From Micractinium sp. NFX-FRZ (lineage: Eukaryota > Chlorophyta > Trebouxiophyceae > Chlorellales > Chlorellaceae): a stretch of DNA of 64,000 nucleotides. The notes beneath the pieces are model-generated. The model saw only the letters and a program-made list of their open reading frames with translations, ran no database searches and was not told the DNA's origin. The DNA is taken from positions 29,374 through 93,373 of the forward strand of contig JAPTJF010000237.1 in assembly GCA_029339195.1 (NCBI GenBank), given 5' to 3'. The position numbers were made by a program, and so were the translations under genes. Positions within the stretch are counted from its first letter, which is position 1; every line of letters starts with the position of its first letter. Shown one piece after another: positions 1-11,157 of this stretch.

Positions 1-833
1 TGCCAGGGGGTGCAGCACCTGCTCTTGGATCTTGGCAGCCAGCTCAGCGGCCGCCAGGAAGCGCAGCAGCGCGTGCAGCGCCTGCAGCAGCAGCGGCAGG
101 CAGCGCCGCAGCTCCTGTGGGCGAGGAGGGGAGGGCAGAGGAAGGGAGGGCGGGCAAGCGGGAGTTGGCTGGTTATGGCTAGTGGTGGCTAGCGAGTAGG
201 AAGCTGGCGCCTAAAGTGGGCAGGAAAGCGCCCCTGGCCCTTGCCCTTGCGCTCAAGACACTCGGACAGGCAAAAAAGCAACTCGGCGAGCACACACAGG
301 GCGGGCCGGTGGGGTGAAACAAAGCACGACACGCACGCCTCCTGGCACTCCTGTGCCTGCCACCCCGCCCACCCCACCCCAGCACACCTGCTGGCGGTGC
401 CTCAGCATGGCTGTGAGCAGGTGGCAGCTGCCAGAGAAGAGGCCCGCGCCCGTGGAAGCGTCCAAGCAGAAACGGAAGCCCGGGAGCGCTGCCGCCCCTG
501 CCCCGCCGCCAGCCCGCCGCAGCGGCTGCTGTGCATGTTCAGCGTAGGCGGTCCACACAGCCGACACAGCGCTCAGCATGCTGCTGGTCGCGGTCGGCGG
601 CAGCGGGAACAGCTTGGGGCGGCCCGCCAGCGACTCGAGCGCCCGCAGCGCCGTGCACAGCGCCGCTACCTCTGCTGGGCTGGGGGCTGCTGCTGCAGCC
701 GCTGCTGCTCCTGCTGCTGGTGTTGCCGGAGCAGGGTCCTGAGCAGGAGCGGCCCCCAGTCCTGCCACTGCTGCCGTGCTGCCGCTCTCTGCTCCTGCCG
801 CCAGGATGGCGGCCGCCAGCTGTGCCACGCTGA

Positions 834-864
<31 letters not shown>

Positions 865-3800
865 AATCGAGCTTGAGTAAGCGGTGGCGCTAACCCAACT
901 TGTGAGCAGCGCGGCCAGGCGATCGCAGTGCTGCCCCAGCAGCCGCTGCTGCTGAGAGCCGCTGGCCGCCTCCAAGAGCAGCAGCAGCAGCTCGCACAGC
1001 GGCAGCGCCAGGCTGGCGCAGCTGCCCCCGGGGCCTGCCGCCGGCAGGGCCGCCTCGGCAAAGCGCAGCGGCAGCAGCAGCTGCTGGCTGCTGCTGCCCG
1101 CCACCAGCTCTCGGAGAGCGCCCAGCAGCAGCGGGCGCACTGCTGTACCTGCGCCTGCGCCTGCCGAGCAAGCTGCCACCTCCGCTGCAGCTGCCGGGAA
1201 GGCTGCTGCAAAGGGGACTGTCTGCCGGGAGGGCGGGATGGGGGCGCCGGCCGCCACCGGCTGCCGCGCCAGCAGGTGCAGGAGCAGCGCCAGGAGGCTG
1301 GCATAGTGGCTGCTGCTGGCTGCGGGCCGCATGCGCCCAGTGACACAGCAGCAGGCGGCGACATAATCCAGGAACGGGTGCACCAGCAGCGGCGCTGCTG
1401 CCTGTGATGCCTGCCCCAGTGTGCTGCCGCCTTGCTCCGCTGGCAGCAGCCGCTCCAGATGAGCGGCAGCTGCCTGCAGCCCGGCAGCCATGGTGCTGAG
1501 GGCAGTGCTGCCGCCAGCCTGTTGCAGCCGCGCAAGCGCGTCAGCAACGGGATGGTCGCAGCAGCGCAGCCGCAGCAGCTGTGCGCTGCAGCTGTACAGG
1601 CTGCTGGCCAGCACAGCCTGCTGCCAGCCGCCGCCGTCTTGTCTTGCTCCTGCGGCGGCGGCGGGCAGCGCTCCAGACACCGCCGCATCCAGGGCCGAGG
1701 CAGCACCAGAGATGGCATCAGATGATGCCTCGGCAGGCTGCTGCTGGCTGCTTGCTCCGCACAGGATGTCCGCCGCTGCCCGGCTGCTGCCGGTGCTGCT
1801 GGCGGCGGCGTGGCAAGCCGTCAGGCAGGCATGTGCCAGCACTGCTGCCGTCCACTGCTCCTCCTGCCGGCCGTCTGCCAGCTGCTGGCACAGCCCCTGC
1901 GCCAGCTGCTGCAGTCCACTGTTGGCGCCGTCTGCAGCAGCAAGGCTGGCGGCACAGGCCGACTGCATAATGCTGCTGCAGTGCTCCACGGCCGCTGCGA
2001 CTTGCTGCTGCGCCGCTGCACCGCTGCCGCTGGCGCCTGCAATGCTGGCAGCGCTGCCTGCTGCCAGCAGGGCAGAGCGAAGCACCTGCGCCAGCTGCTG
2101 CAGCTGGCCTGCCAGGTGGCTGGCACCACTGCTGCTGCCGGTGCTACCATTGAAGGCTGCCGCACGGTCCAACAGCGCCAGACAGGCGGTGGCTGCTGGC
2201 AGAGCAGCCCCAAGCACCGCCTCCTGCTCGGCAGACGCCAGGCTGCCCTGCCAGCAGCACAGCAGGGCGCCAACCGCCACGGTCGCCATGCCAGCTGCCG
2301 CCTCGGGCTGCAGGTAGCCCAGAGGCAGCTGCGACAGCAGCTCCGCCTGCCGCTGTATGACAAGAAGCGCGGATGCCGGCGCGGGCTGCCCATCGCTTGC
2401 CGCGCGCTGCTTGCGCTTGTTGCTGCCGCCGCCGCCTGGTGCCGCAGCCACCGCCAGGGCGGCAATGCTGGCGCAGCTGCCCTCCACGACAGCAGCCCAG
2501 GCACCGGGCTTGGCTGCCTTGCCCTTTGCCACCCGGCCCAGCTGCTGCAGCAGCACCGCCAGGTGCCCGCTGCCCTCCCCAGCTTCCGCCTGGCCCCCTT
2601 CTGACTTTCTAGCCTTCTTGTGCTTCTTCTTGGCCGACCCATTCTCGCCCTCCTCTGAGCCTTCGGCGGCTGCCACGTCTCCAAACGCAGCGCTGCGGTG
2701 AAGTATGGGTGGCACACAGGAGAAAAGTGAGGTGGGCAGCCGGGCAAGTGATTGGCGGCATGAAGTAGGGTTTGGTGAGGCACTGCAGCAGGGAGGTTGT
2801 GGGAGGACAGGCCAGGCTGGCATAGCAAGCAAGCACCGCAACTGACTTGCTGCAGCGCCGCCCTTGCTGCTGCCTCCGCTGGTGCTTGCCTGAGGGATAC
2901 CGCCAGAACGGAGGCAGCCGCCGAGGGCAGCAGGTCTGCCAGGCGGCGGTGCTCCATTAGCTCTCCACCCAGCAGCACCTGGCGGCACAGCTGCTGCTGC
3001 TGCTGCTGCTGCTGTGCCCCGGCTGCAGCTGCAGGCGCTGCTTGCCGCAGGCAGGCCTCCAGGAGCGCCTGCAGCAGCGGCTGCGCGGCCCACTCCTGCA
3101 GCACGGGCAGCACTTCGGCCGCCACCTGCAGCGCGGCTGGCTCGCTGCCTGCCGCCCCTGTGGCCGCCGCCCCGGCAACAAAGTCTGACAGCTGGCGAAG
3201 CTCGCTTTCCACCTGCTCCCTCTCCACTGCCAGCTGGCCCTCCCGCTGCTGCTGCTGCTCCACCTGCCCCTGCTGGGCGTCCTCCCCCTCTGCCTCCTCT
3301 GCCCCTGGCGCCGGCAGCAGCGTCACTGGGCAGGTGCGCGTCAGGTAGCGCATCTGCCTGTGCCGCAGCTGCACCTGCTGCACCGCGGCCTGCAGCAGCG
3401 CAAGCCGCAGGCTGCTGCTGCCGCCGGTCGTGGCGGTGCCGTCACCGGCGCTTGCGGCCTCCAGCAGCTCTCCAAGCCCAGGGGCAGGAGCGGCCCCACC
3501 GTCTGGGTGGGACAGTGGAGCAAAGAAGCCAGGGAGGGGGGCAGCGGCAGCTACGCCTCTCTGCCGCTGTGCATGCCGTCCTGCCAGCGGCGCCACCTGC
3601 AGTCGAGGGGAGGCGGGGTGATGCATGAGGAGCACAATTGGGATGCTCTCCACAGAGATGCCCAGCTTGCTCGGCGCATCGATGCACAGCCGTGTCAGCC
3701 GCCATGCATGCAACAGAAGCAAGCAGCAGCGGTTCAAGTCAGAGCCAGACAGCCGGTGCTTGCAGGCCTTACCTCCGGGTGCAAAGCGGCGCAGCGGTCG

Positions 3801-6669
3801 TGCACTGCAAGCGCTTGGCGGTACAGCCGCAGCAGTGCCGGGAGCAGCCCCAGCTCCTGCTGCTGCTCGCTGTGCCCCTTGCCCTTGCTCTTGCTCTTGC
3901 CCTTCTTGCTGCTGCCGTCTGCCTGGCCTGCAGCTGCTGCCAGCAGTGGCAGGAGGCGTGGCGAGAGGGTCTCCACCAGGGTCCGTGCTGCTGCGCCTGC
4001 TGTGACTGCTGTGGTCAGATCAACTGCCAGGCTGGCAAGGCAGGCGCTGTGCAGGTCGAGCAGCAGCACCTGGCCTGGACTGCTGCCGCTGCTGTCGCCA
4101 TTGCTGCTGCTGCTGCTGCTGCCCAGAAGCGCCACAGCTTCAGCGGCCAGGCGCAGCACCGTAGGGATCTGTCCAGAGGGCAGCTGCCGCACAGCTGCCG
4201 CCAGTGCCGACTGGAAGCGGCTGCTGTGCAGCACCGCCGCCGCCGCCGCCGCGGCCGCCGGCGGGCCCTCGCCGCGCTGCGCCTGCTGTGGTTCCAGCAG
4301 CGCTGCTGTGAGGGAGCGCAGCAGCACCTCCAGCTGCCGCAGCTCTGCAAATGCAGACACCAGGCTGCATGCCACCACCGCCGCCACGCCGCCATCGCCG
4401 CCGGTGCCGCCATCGCCGGCCGCCGCTGCCGAGGCTTCGGGCGCCCAGAGCAGCAGGGGCCACAGCACGGGCAGCTGCTCCTGAATCACCCGGTGCTCAA
4501 CTGCCAAGATGCCTTGGACCACTGCCAGCGCAGCAGGCAGCACCCCAGGTGTTGACGGTGCTGCGTCCTGAGCCTGCTGCCCCTGCTGGGACAGGGTGAG
4601 CTGGAGGGCACCGTCTGCCAGGCGCTGTAGCAGGGCGCGCTGCTGGCCGGCGGGATCCTGGGTGGGGCGGTACAGCTGGTACTGCTGCAGCGTTGCTGCC
4701 AAGCTGGCCACGCCGCTGCAGGGCAGGCAGGGGCGGGGGCAGCGCAGTGTGGGCATGTGACACGAGAGGGTGCTGCAGGCAAGGGTGAGCGTTTTGCAAC
4801 AGGTGGCAGGGCTAGGGTGCTTGGCTGTGTTGTTGCCAGGGGCCGCAGGCCATGCACGGAGCACCACAGGCGGGCGCAGCAGGCAGAGCAGGCAGAGCGC
4901 ACCTGACAGCCTCTGCCAGCGCTGCACCGCCTACTGCCTGCTGCTTGAGCTGCTTCACGTGCGGCAGAAGAGTGCGCGACAGGGCCAGCCAAAAGTGGAA
5001 GTCAGCTGACACGCTGAGCGTGCCTCCCTGGGTTGCTGGCCGTGCAGCCTTGCTGGCTGCGACCGCCGCCTCGGCGCCGCCCTCCTCATCCTCTGCCGCT
5101 GCCGCCTGCTGCTGCCCGCGCCGGCCCGCCTGGCTCGTGATGGCCGCCTCTGCAGTGGGGTGAGAGTGAAGGGCACACGTCGTCAGTAGGTGCGACACAG
5201 GGCTGAAAGCCAGCATGTCTGCCTCCCCCTCCGACAGCCTGGCAGGGCACAGCATGGCACAGCAGGAGCGGCAACGACGTGCAAAGCATCTCACAGCACA
5301 GCAGGGCAGCAGCAGCAGCACCAGCAGCAACAGCAGCAGCGGCAGCAGCAAGGCTTGCCTGTGTCGGCCGCGCGGCGGTGCTGGCGCAGCGCAGCGCAGA
5401 ATCGGCCCACCATCCAGGGCAGCGCAGCCAGGGGCACCTCCCCCGCCGCCACATGGCCCTGCACGGCTGTAAACAGCTGCGCCGCGTAGCCGGCACTGCC
5501 AGCTGCACTGCCTCCTCCCTGTTGCTGCTGCTGCTGCTCCTTAGCTTCACCAGACTTGTCAGCTTCCTCTACCGCCGGTGCTGCCGCTGCTGCTGCCACG
5601 CCACCGCTTGCAGCAGCCATCACGCCTGCTGCTGCCGCCGCCAGGGGCGGCACATGCTGGGGGTTGAACAGCACGGCCTCCAAAGCCCGGCGGCAGGTGC
5701 TGCTCAGCTCGCTCTCCCCGCTGACGTCGCTGCCTGCGCCCTGGCTGCCTCTGGATGGGAAGGCGGCCGCTGCCAGCAGCGGCAGCAGGCGTGGCACAGC
5801 AGAGTCCCACACCTTTCGCTGGTTGGGGTGCCCGCTGGCGGCCGCCAGCAGCAGCCGTGCTGCAGCTGCTGCCACCTGCTGCCATGCCTCCGCCTGCTGG
5901 CCCTGCCCGCTGCCTGCTGCGGCAGCGGCTGCATGCCCCGCCAGCGCTGCCTCAGCAGCGCTCACAGCGTGCTCAATGCTGGGGCGGAAGCTGCCCGCCA
6001 GCTTGCCGCCCAGCAGGCGCAGCACCGCCGCCAGCTGGCACAGCAGGGCCTCCACCTCGGGAAGCTGTGCCTCGCGCAGCAGCTGCAGCGCTGTGGTTAC
6101 TGCCGGCAGCAGCGCCGCTGGCAGCGGCTGGCTGGCCGGCGTGCTGCTGCTACCCAGCACCGCCGCCAACACTGCCCAGCACCGCGGCTGAAGCTTGGGC
6201 GGCTGCGCAGCGTGCTGCTGCACGTCCACCGCCGCTGCTGGCACCCCGCCATCTGCCTGCTGCTTGCGCTTCTTTCCCTTCTTGCCTTCGCCGCCTGCTG
6301 ATCCTTCGCTCTTCTTGGTCAGCAGCCCACAAGCCCACTCCAAAAGCGAGCGCAGGTAGTGGGAGCGCACCAGCGGGGGCAGCTCCCCAGCACCTGAGCC
6401 GTCTAGCAGTGCCTCTGCCAGCTGCTCCGCGGCCTCCAGCTTGCTGCAAGTGCAGATGGGTGGCGGGGCATTGGGGGAAATTGAGAATGGGAGGGAGAGG
6501 GCGGCAGGGGGGCTGCCGCCGCCGCCGCTGCCGCCACCGCTGCCGCAACAGCATGCACCATGCATGTGTTGCAAGACCGCGGCGGCGCCTGCCGACCGAT
6601 ATGCTCTCACCGCTCGAAGGGAGCATCGGCGCTGTAGAGCACGCGGAACGTGGGGGCGAGCGTCGCCAT
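1..6669 (-). CDS. Urb2/Npa2-like nucleolar ribosome-biogenesis protein, 3' end outside the window
   Basis: This very large, Ala/Leu/Gln-rich helical protein starts at 6669 with MATLAPTFRVLY. Exons are 6611-6669, 5359-6443, 4903-5149, 3773-4715, 2847-3596, about 388-2692 and 114 to the left edge. The junction between 5359 and 5149 uses a GC donor (CAG/GCAAGC). Two Lys-rich stretches (KKGKSKSKGKGH and SAKKKHKKARK) look like nucleolar localisation signals. The last visible exons read GLFSGSCHLLTAMLRHRQ followed by ELRRCLPLLLQALHALL, which resembles the C-terminal domain of Urb2/Npa2, a factor of early 60S subunit assembly. The join between 2847 and the exon near 2692 does not keep frame with the obvious splice sites, so one boundary there is wrong or the sequence carries an indel. 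The family call rests only on this C-terminal resemblance and the basic patches. Another nucleolar HEAT-like protein is possible. Confidence 0.5.
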
Positions 6670-7655
6670 GCTTTGTGCGAGCCGCTATCAAGCGTTCCGG
6701 CGACTGGACATGCTGGTCGATAGCCGTACATGAGCCGCGCTGCAGATGACCGCGTGAGCGCCTCCAGGCCGCCGCCTGCTGCGCATGCGCTGAGCTGGGC
6801 ATGGTTTTGGGCGCAGAAAGCGGGCATGAGACTGTGCCACAAGAGCTTCCGAGGAGCAACCGACGAGCAAACATGATATGCAACATTAAACCAGCGGGAA
6901 AATGCACGCCTGAGACCCCCCAGAGGGCACCGCCGCTGCGGCGCTTTTGACGGTGGTGCGGCTCTGTTGGGCACGGTCACGTGCTGCAGCAGCTCTGTGA
7001 TCACGCTCATAAGACAGCACATAGGTAGTGTGCGCGAAATCAATGCAACACAAGCATGAGCTGCAATCAGGTGGCGGCCAGGCATCGCCAAGCCTGCAGA
7101 GGCTGCCGCCGACAGCCGCTTTCATGGCGTGAGGTGGCGGTGAGACCGGCGCAAACAGTCTAGGAGGGTGTGAAGTGAGCATGCGAGCATCCTCTTGCAC
7201 GTCCTTCGGGAAATGCGTTTGAAGGCTATAAGTCTCCCAAACTCCGACATTTTACTTCGTTTCTGAGTGCTGGAAGACCACCGGCCTTCTGACTGTCTGG
7301 GCGCCTGCAAACCTCCCACGGCAGGCTTCCCGACCCAACACCAGACATCTGAGGCTCGACATACGTGTTCGCGGGTGAGAGAACATGCATGCGCTGTGGT
7401 GCTGACGCTGAGAGGTTCCCTATTCGAGCAACGGACGGCTTGCAACCCGCCTCCAGTTGGCGCCTCAATCCAGCCGTCCACCAAGGGGTCCTCCCTCCCA
7501 CTCACAGCCGTCCCACGGCGTGCTATCCTGCTGCAGAGTGAAAACGGACCGTGAATTCCGTCGACAGCAGGTCAGGAAGCGCTGCGACGCCACTAGTTGG
7601 TTGGCGGGGCGGTACCGGTGTCAGCTTCACGCCAACCCGCGTCGGCGGCGGCAGC
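6670..7655. other. Divergent intergenic region
   Basis: This 986-base gap separates the start of the Urb2-like gene (-) from the small membrane protein gene (+). It must hold both promoters and 5' UTRs. No open frame with recognisable content, no repeat and no clear TATA element was seen. Confidence 0.5.
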
Positions 7656-7955
7656 ATGGCCCAGTTCCCGAGCACGGCCGCCCCTGCGCCTCCAGCAGGT
7701 CCATCCAACTGCACGCTGCTGTGCACCAGCATACTGGCTGCCCTGCTCACAGGCGGGGCGGTGGTTGCTGTGATAGTGGGCCTCTTTGACAGCGGCACAT
7801 TTAGCACTGCATACATTGTGGCCATTGTTCTGGGAGTGGCAGCTGTGGGCGTGACGGCGCTGCTCATCCGGCAGTGCTGCCGCCGGCGGCGGCACCGCAA
7901 GGAGATGGCGCGCTTGACGGCGCAGCAGGCAGCGCCTAATTATTACCACTTTTGA
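7656..7955 (+). CDS. Small two-helix membrane protein of unknown function
   Basis: This single exon codes for 99 residues starting MAQFPST. The frame stays open upstream of the ATG, but without another ATG nearby. Residues of about 22-42 and 48-72 form two hydrophobic helices (ILAALLTGGAVVAVIVGLF and AYIVAIVLGVAAVGVTALL) joined by a tight loop FDSGTFST. They are followed by a Cys/Arg-rich stop-transfer patch QCCRRRRHRKEMARL and an aromatic end NYYHF. The basic patch and the paired Cys next to the membrane suggest a membrane-anchored, possibly palmitoylated hairpin protein with both ends on the cytosolic side. A TGTAA signal lies 210 bases after the stop, which supports a real transcript. I do not recognise the family. 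Confidence 0.55.
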   Translation: MAQFPSTAAPAPPAGPSNCTLLCTSILAALLTGGAVVAVIVGLFDSGTFSTAYIVAIVLGVAAVGVTALLIRQCCRRRRHRKEMARLTAQQAAPNYYHF

Positions 7956-8511
7956 AGACAGTCTCACCCGGGCATCACCCTCCCCCATACAGTTTCGGCC
8001 TCGCCTCTTGTTTACATGCCCCAATTCCTTACCCTGTATCTTTGTGCGCCTGAGAACACAACACGTGTATCCATCTTGCTGTGTACCTTCCCCCCAGTGC
8101 CCAAACTGGAACTTGCTTTTACGGCGGCCCCTGGCCCGCAAGGGACCCCCCGCCCGAAGGTCTGTGTAACCTCCACTCAATGTCTCTAGCCAGGGCTGAT
8201 GTGTTTGCCAGCACGACGGTCAATTTGTTGAAAATGTATATACGAGCTGAGGCTTCTTTATAGAAGAAAATAATAAACACAAGGGAGTGCAGGGTAGTTG
8301 GGCAGCCCGCCGAGCACCGCCCGCTGCCGCCGCTGCGCTGCCAGGTCAGGCAGGCGAATGTGCACTTGGGGGACGTCTGATCGCCTCCCGCAAGCTATAG
8401 TCCGTCACTAAAAGCGCATCACACACGATCGGTGGCACTCTAGAGGTCCCTGCGCTGCTGCCGACCGCGCAGTCCACCGCACCTCGTCTCGACACGCACC
8501 CTAGTCGCACC
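7956..8511. other. 3' UTR and promoter gap
   Basis: The first 210 bases are the likely 3' UTR of the two-helix protein, ending around TGTAA at 8165. An AT-rich stretch follows at about 8225-8285, then a GC-rich 5' flank of the PUB-domain gene. Nothing else was seen. Confidence 0.5.
8165..8169 (+). terminator. TGTAA polyadenylation signal
   Basis: TGTAA is the usual green-algal polyadenylation signal. It lies 210 bases after the stop of the two-helix membrane protein. Confidence 0.5.
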
Positions 8512-10665
8512 ATGGAGACGCAAACAGACCAAGCAGCAGCAGACGGCGCGGCGGGCGCCTCCCCGCCGACCTCCCAAGCGGGTGCAGCCGCCGCTGCGGC
8601 TGCCGCTCGCCTGCAGCCCCCGGCGCCGTCGACGCCGCAGGAGGTGCAACAGCAGGAGGCCAAGTTCCAGGAGGCAAGAAAGGCGATGATCAAGACGATC
8701 AACTGGCAGGTGAGGAGGGCAGAAGCGCACAGCTCAGCACAGGGCCCTTCCTTTCCGGCGCTTCGCACACTGTGCCAGCGCCTGGAAGATGTTGGGATGC
8801 ACGCCCTTCCTGCCTGCGCCTCGCTGTATTCGTGCTGCTTTGCTGCAGCCAAGGCGCCCCACTGCTGCTGCTGCTGCCCCACTCCATTTGTCCATCCCGT
8901 ATCTGGCCTGCCATCTCGCCGCTGCTGCCGCTGCCTCCAGCTGCCGCGACGCTCTTTGTCACTCCCTCCATGTGTGCAGCTGAACGACGACAAGCACCGC
9001 AAGCTGGAGCAGATCCTAGACACCACGGAGGTGAATGTGGATTCAAATCGTAGGCAGCATGTTGTTCTGTGTCAGCTGCCACGTCGGTTGCAGGGTGCAG
9101 CACCCCCAGCACGTTCCTAACTGTTGCCCCGCCTGCCCCCGCCCCGCCCACTCACATCCTGATTCCCTCCTCTCCTGATCCCTTGGCGGTTGGCCCCTCA
9201 TGCTGCGCATGCAACCTGCTGACCTGGCAGTGCCCCCACCACCTGTACCGCCCCGCAGTACCTGCAAAAGATCTGCGGCAATGTGCACGAGCATCCGGGG
9301 GAGGCCAAGTACCGAAAGGTGGGGTGAGGGCAGGGGCAGGGCAGGTGCTTGACGACACGAAAGAGGGCGGGCGGGTCGTTGCCAGCCCCAGTCTCAACCC
9401 AGCTCTGCCTGCCCTGCCGCCCGCCTTCCCTCCATAAGGTTTCCACGCTTTCCTCTGTTCTCCTCCCTGCCCGCGCGCCACAGATCCGCATCACCAACCC
9501 CACCTTCCAGCGCCACGTGCGGGACGCGCCAGGTGGCGAGGAGTTCATGCACGCGGCGGGGTGGGGTGTGCAGGTGAGGTTGGGGGGCCAGGGGCGAGGG
9601 CCAGGCCTCTGGGACTACAGCAGGGCTTGGCTGGCTTGCAGGGGACGAGGGCCCTGCAGGCGCATGTGGGTGGTAGAGGCTGCCGCGGACGAGCGTGGCC
9701 CGGCGCGCCTGCTCGCACCCGCCTTGCACCCGCCTACCCCAAGTGTCCTGCCAAACCACCGGCCCTGCCTCCTCCTCCCAGGCTCCTTGAGTGCACGTTG
9801 TCTGAGGAAGGGGGCTAATCCAAGGTACCAAGCAGATGCACAAACCCTGATAGAAGTCCCCCTCTGTGTGGCCTCCGCCTGCCCGTCCCCCGCCCCCGCC
9901 CCCACCCCCTGCCTGCCCGCCTTCCCCTCCGGCAGGTGGTGGAGTACGAGAAGTTCTTTGTGTTTGAGCACCAGCCGGGCAGCCTGGAGTGGCGGGTGCT
10001 GGGGGAGGCGTGCGCTGAGCTGGCCAAGCTGGAGGCGCTGGTGGGAGGAAAGATCTCGGTGGGTGCGCATGCCTGGGGGGTTGGGCGGTGGGTGGGCTCA
10101 CAAAGGGGGGAAAGGGAGGTCTGTGTTTAGGCCACACATGCATGCATGCGTGCCTGTACTTGGTGACATGGGGGCGTGGATGCAGCCCCTAGGAGTGCGT
10201 GGACCCTGACACCCCTGCGAGGCCCGCTGCCCACCCTGCCCCGGCGTGCAGCGCGGCATGGGCGACAAGAAGGCGGCTCAGGAGGCGATGCGGAAGCAGG
10301 TTCGGGCGGCGATCGAGGAGGACAAAGCGCATGTGAGTGGGCAGGGAGGGAGGGGCGGATCTGGTTGCTGCCACTGTTGCCGCGGCTGGCGCTGCTGGTG
10401 GCGGTGCTGATATTCCTCCGCGGCTGCTGGTGCGGCCTGGCGTGCCACGCTCGTTTTCACATGCTCTGAATTGGACGGGGACCGGAGAGGTGAGCTGCTG
10501 ATGTGGAGCGTGTCGTCTCCCCTGCTCCCCCCACTCCAACCGCCCCACCAAACCCCTGACCGCGCCCCCGTCTGTGTGCAGAGGGAGGTGATGTTCCAGC
10601 GCCTGACGGGGGCAGCCGAGGCGCAACCGCTGCCGCCTTCGCCACGCTCGCGCGGCCCCGCCTGA
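8512..10665 (+). CDS. PUB (PUG) domain protein, putative CDC48/p97 cofactor
   Basis: Seven exons (8512-8709, 8980-9030, 9259-9318, 9484-9573, 9936-10058, 10252-10332, 10582-10665) give 228 residues. All six introns are phase 0. An Ala/Gln-rich N terminus of about 55 residues precedes a PUB domain, where the motifs YLQKICGNVHEHPGEAKYRK, IRITNPTFQRHV and GWGVQVVEYEKFFVF are diagnostic. In peptide:N-glycanase and UBX proteins this domain binds the C-terminal tail of the AAA ATPase CDC48/p97. The C terminus is a short charged helix and a Pro-rich end. No UBX, UBA, thioredoxin or transglutaminase domain is present, so this is a PUB-only protein. It could be an adaptor or competitor for CDC48 in ubiquitin-dependent turnover. 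The domain call is firm and the role is inferred. Confidence 0.85.
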
Positions 10666-11157
10666 CGGGGGCGGCGGGCGAGCTAACAGAAATTTGAGCG
10701 GCTCTGTGGGCGCCTCCCATCGCCACGAAGGTGTTGGGTCCCAGCCTGCATTCCATACCAGATATGCACCTTGAACATTAACCGACTAGCTACCATAGCT
10801 AATGTAATCACTCGAACCTTCTGTACGGCAGCAGGGCTTGCTGGCGGTGGCGGTCGGGCTCAGCATGGCTGCCATGCTCGCAGGCTCCGCCATGGACTCG
10901 CAGATCTCGCTATATTGGCTGATATTCACAAAATATTGTATTACTAACATACAGCGCTTGGGGCTGCTGTGCTCACAGACCAGCCCGCACTTGCGGCGAC
11001 CTGTGGTCGTCGCCTGCGCGATGTCGAGCGTCTCAACGTCCTCACGGTGAGGGTGCAAACTGATCTGACTTGCTCTAACTTGATGCCAGTTTGCCAAGTT
11101 CCGTGAACACAATTCTGCCTTCGCCTTGAGCGCAGGGCATGTCTTCAGAATAACAGC
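10666..11157. other. Intergenic gap between co-directional genes
   Basis: This gap holds the 3' UTR of the PUB gene with TGTAA at 10803, then an AT-richer stretch around 10900-10960 and the 5' flank of the MPDU1-like gene. No other feature was seen. Confidence 0.5.
10803..10807 (+). terminator. TGTAA polyadenylation signal
   Basis: This TGTAA lies 138 bases after the stop of the PUB-domain gene, a typical green-algal distance. Confidence 0.5.

Noticed and set aside
666..1718. Minus-strand frame rich in Trp, Cys and Arg within the Urb2-like gene
   Set aside because: It is an out-of-frame translation of the same exon. Its composition is typical of a shadow frame in GC-rich DNA.
241..3300. Several plus-strand frames of 200 or more codons over the Urb2-like gene
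   Set aside because: They are Cys/Gln/Leu-rich translations of CTG/CAG-biased DNA, with no domain and no consistent splicing. The minus strand carries the coherent protein.
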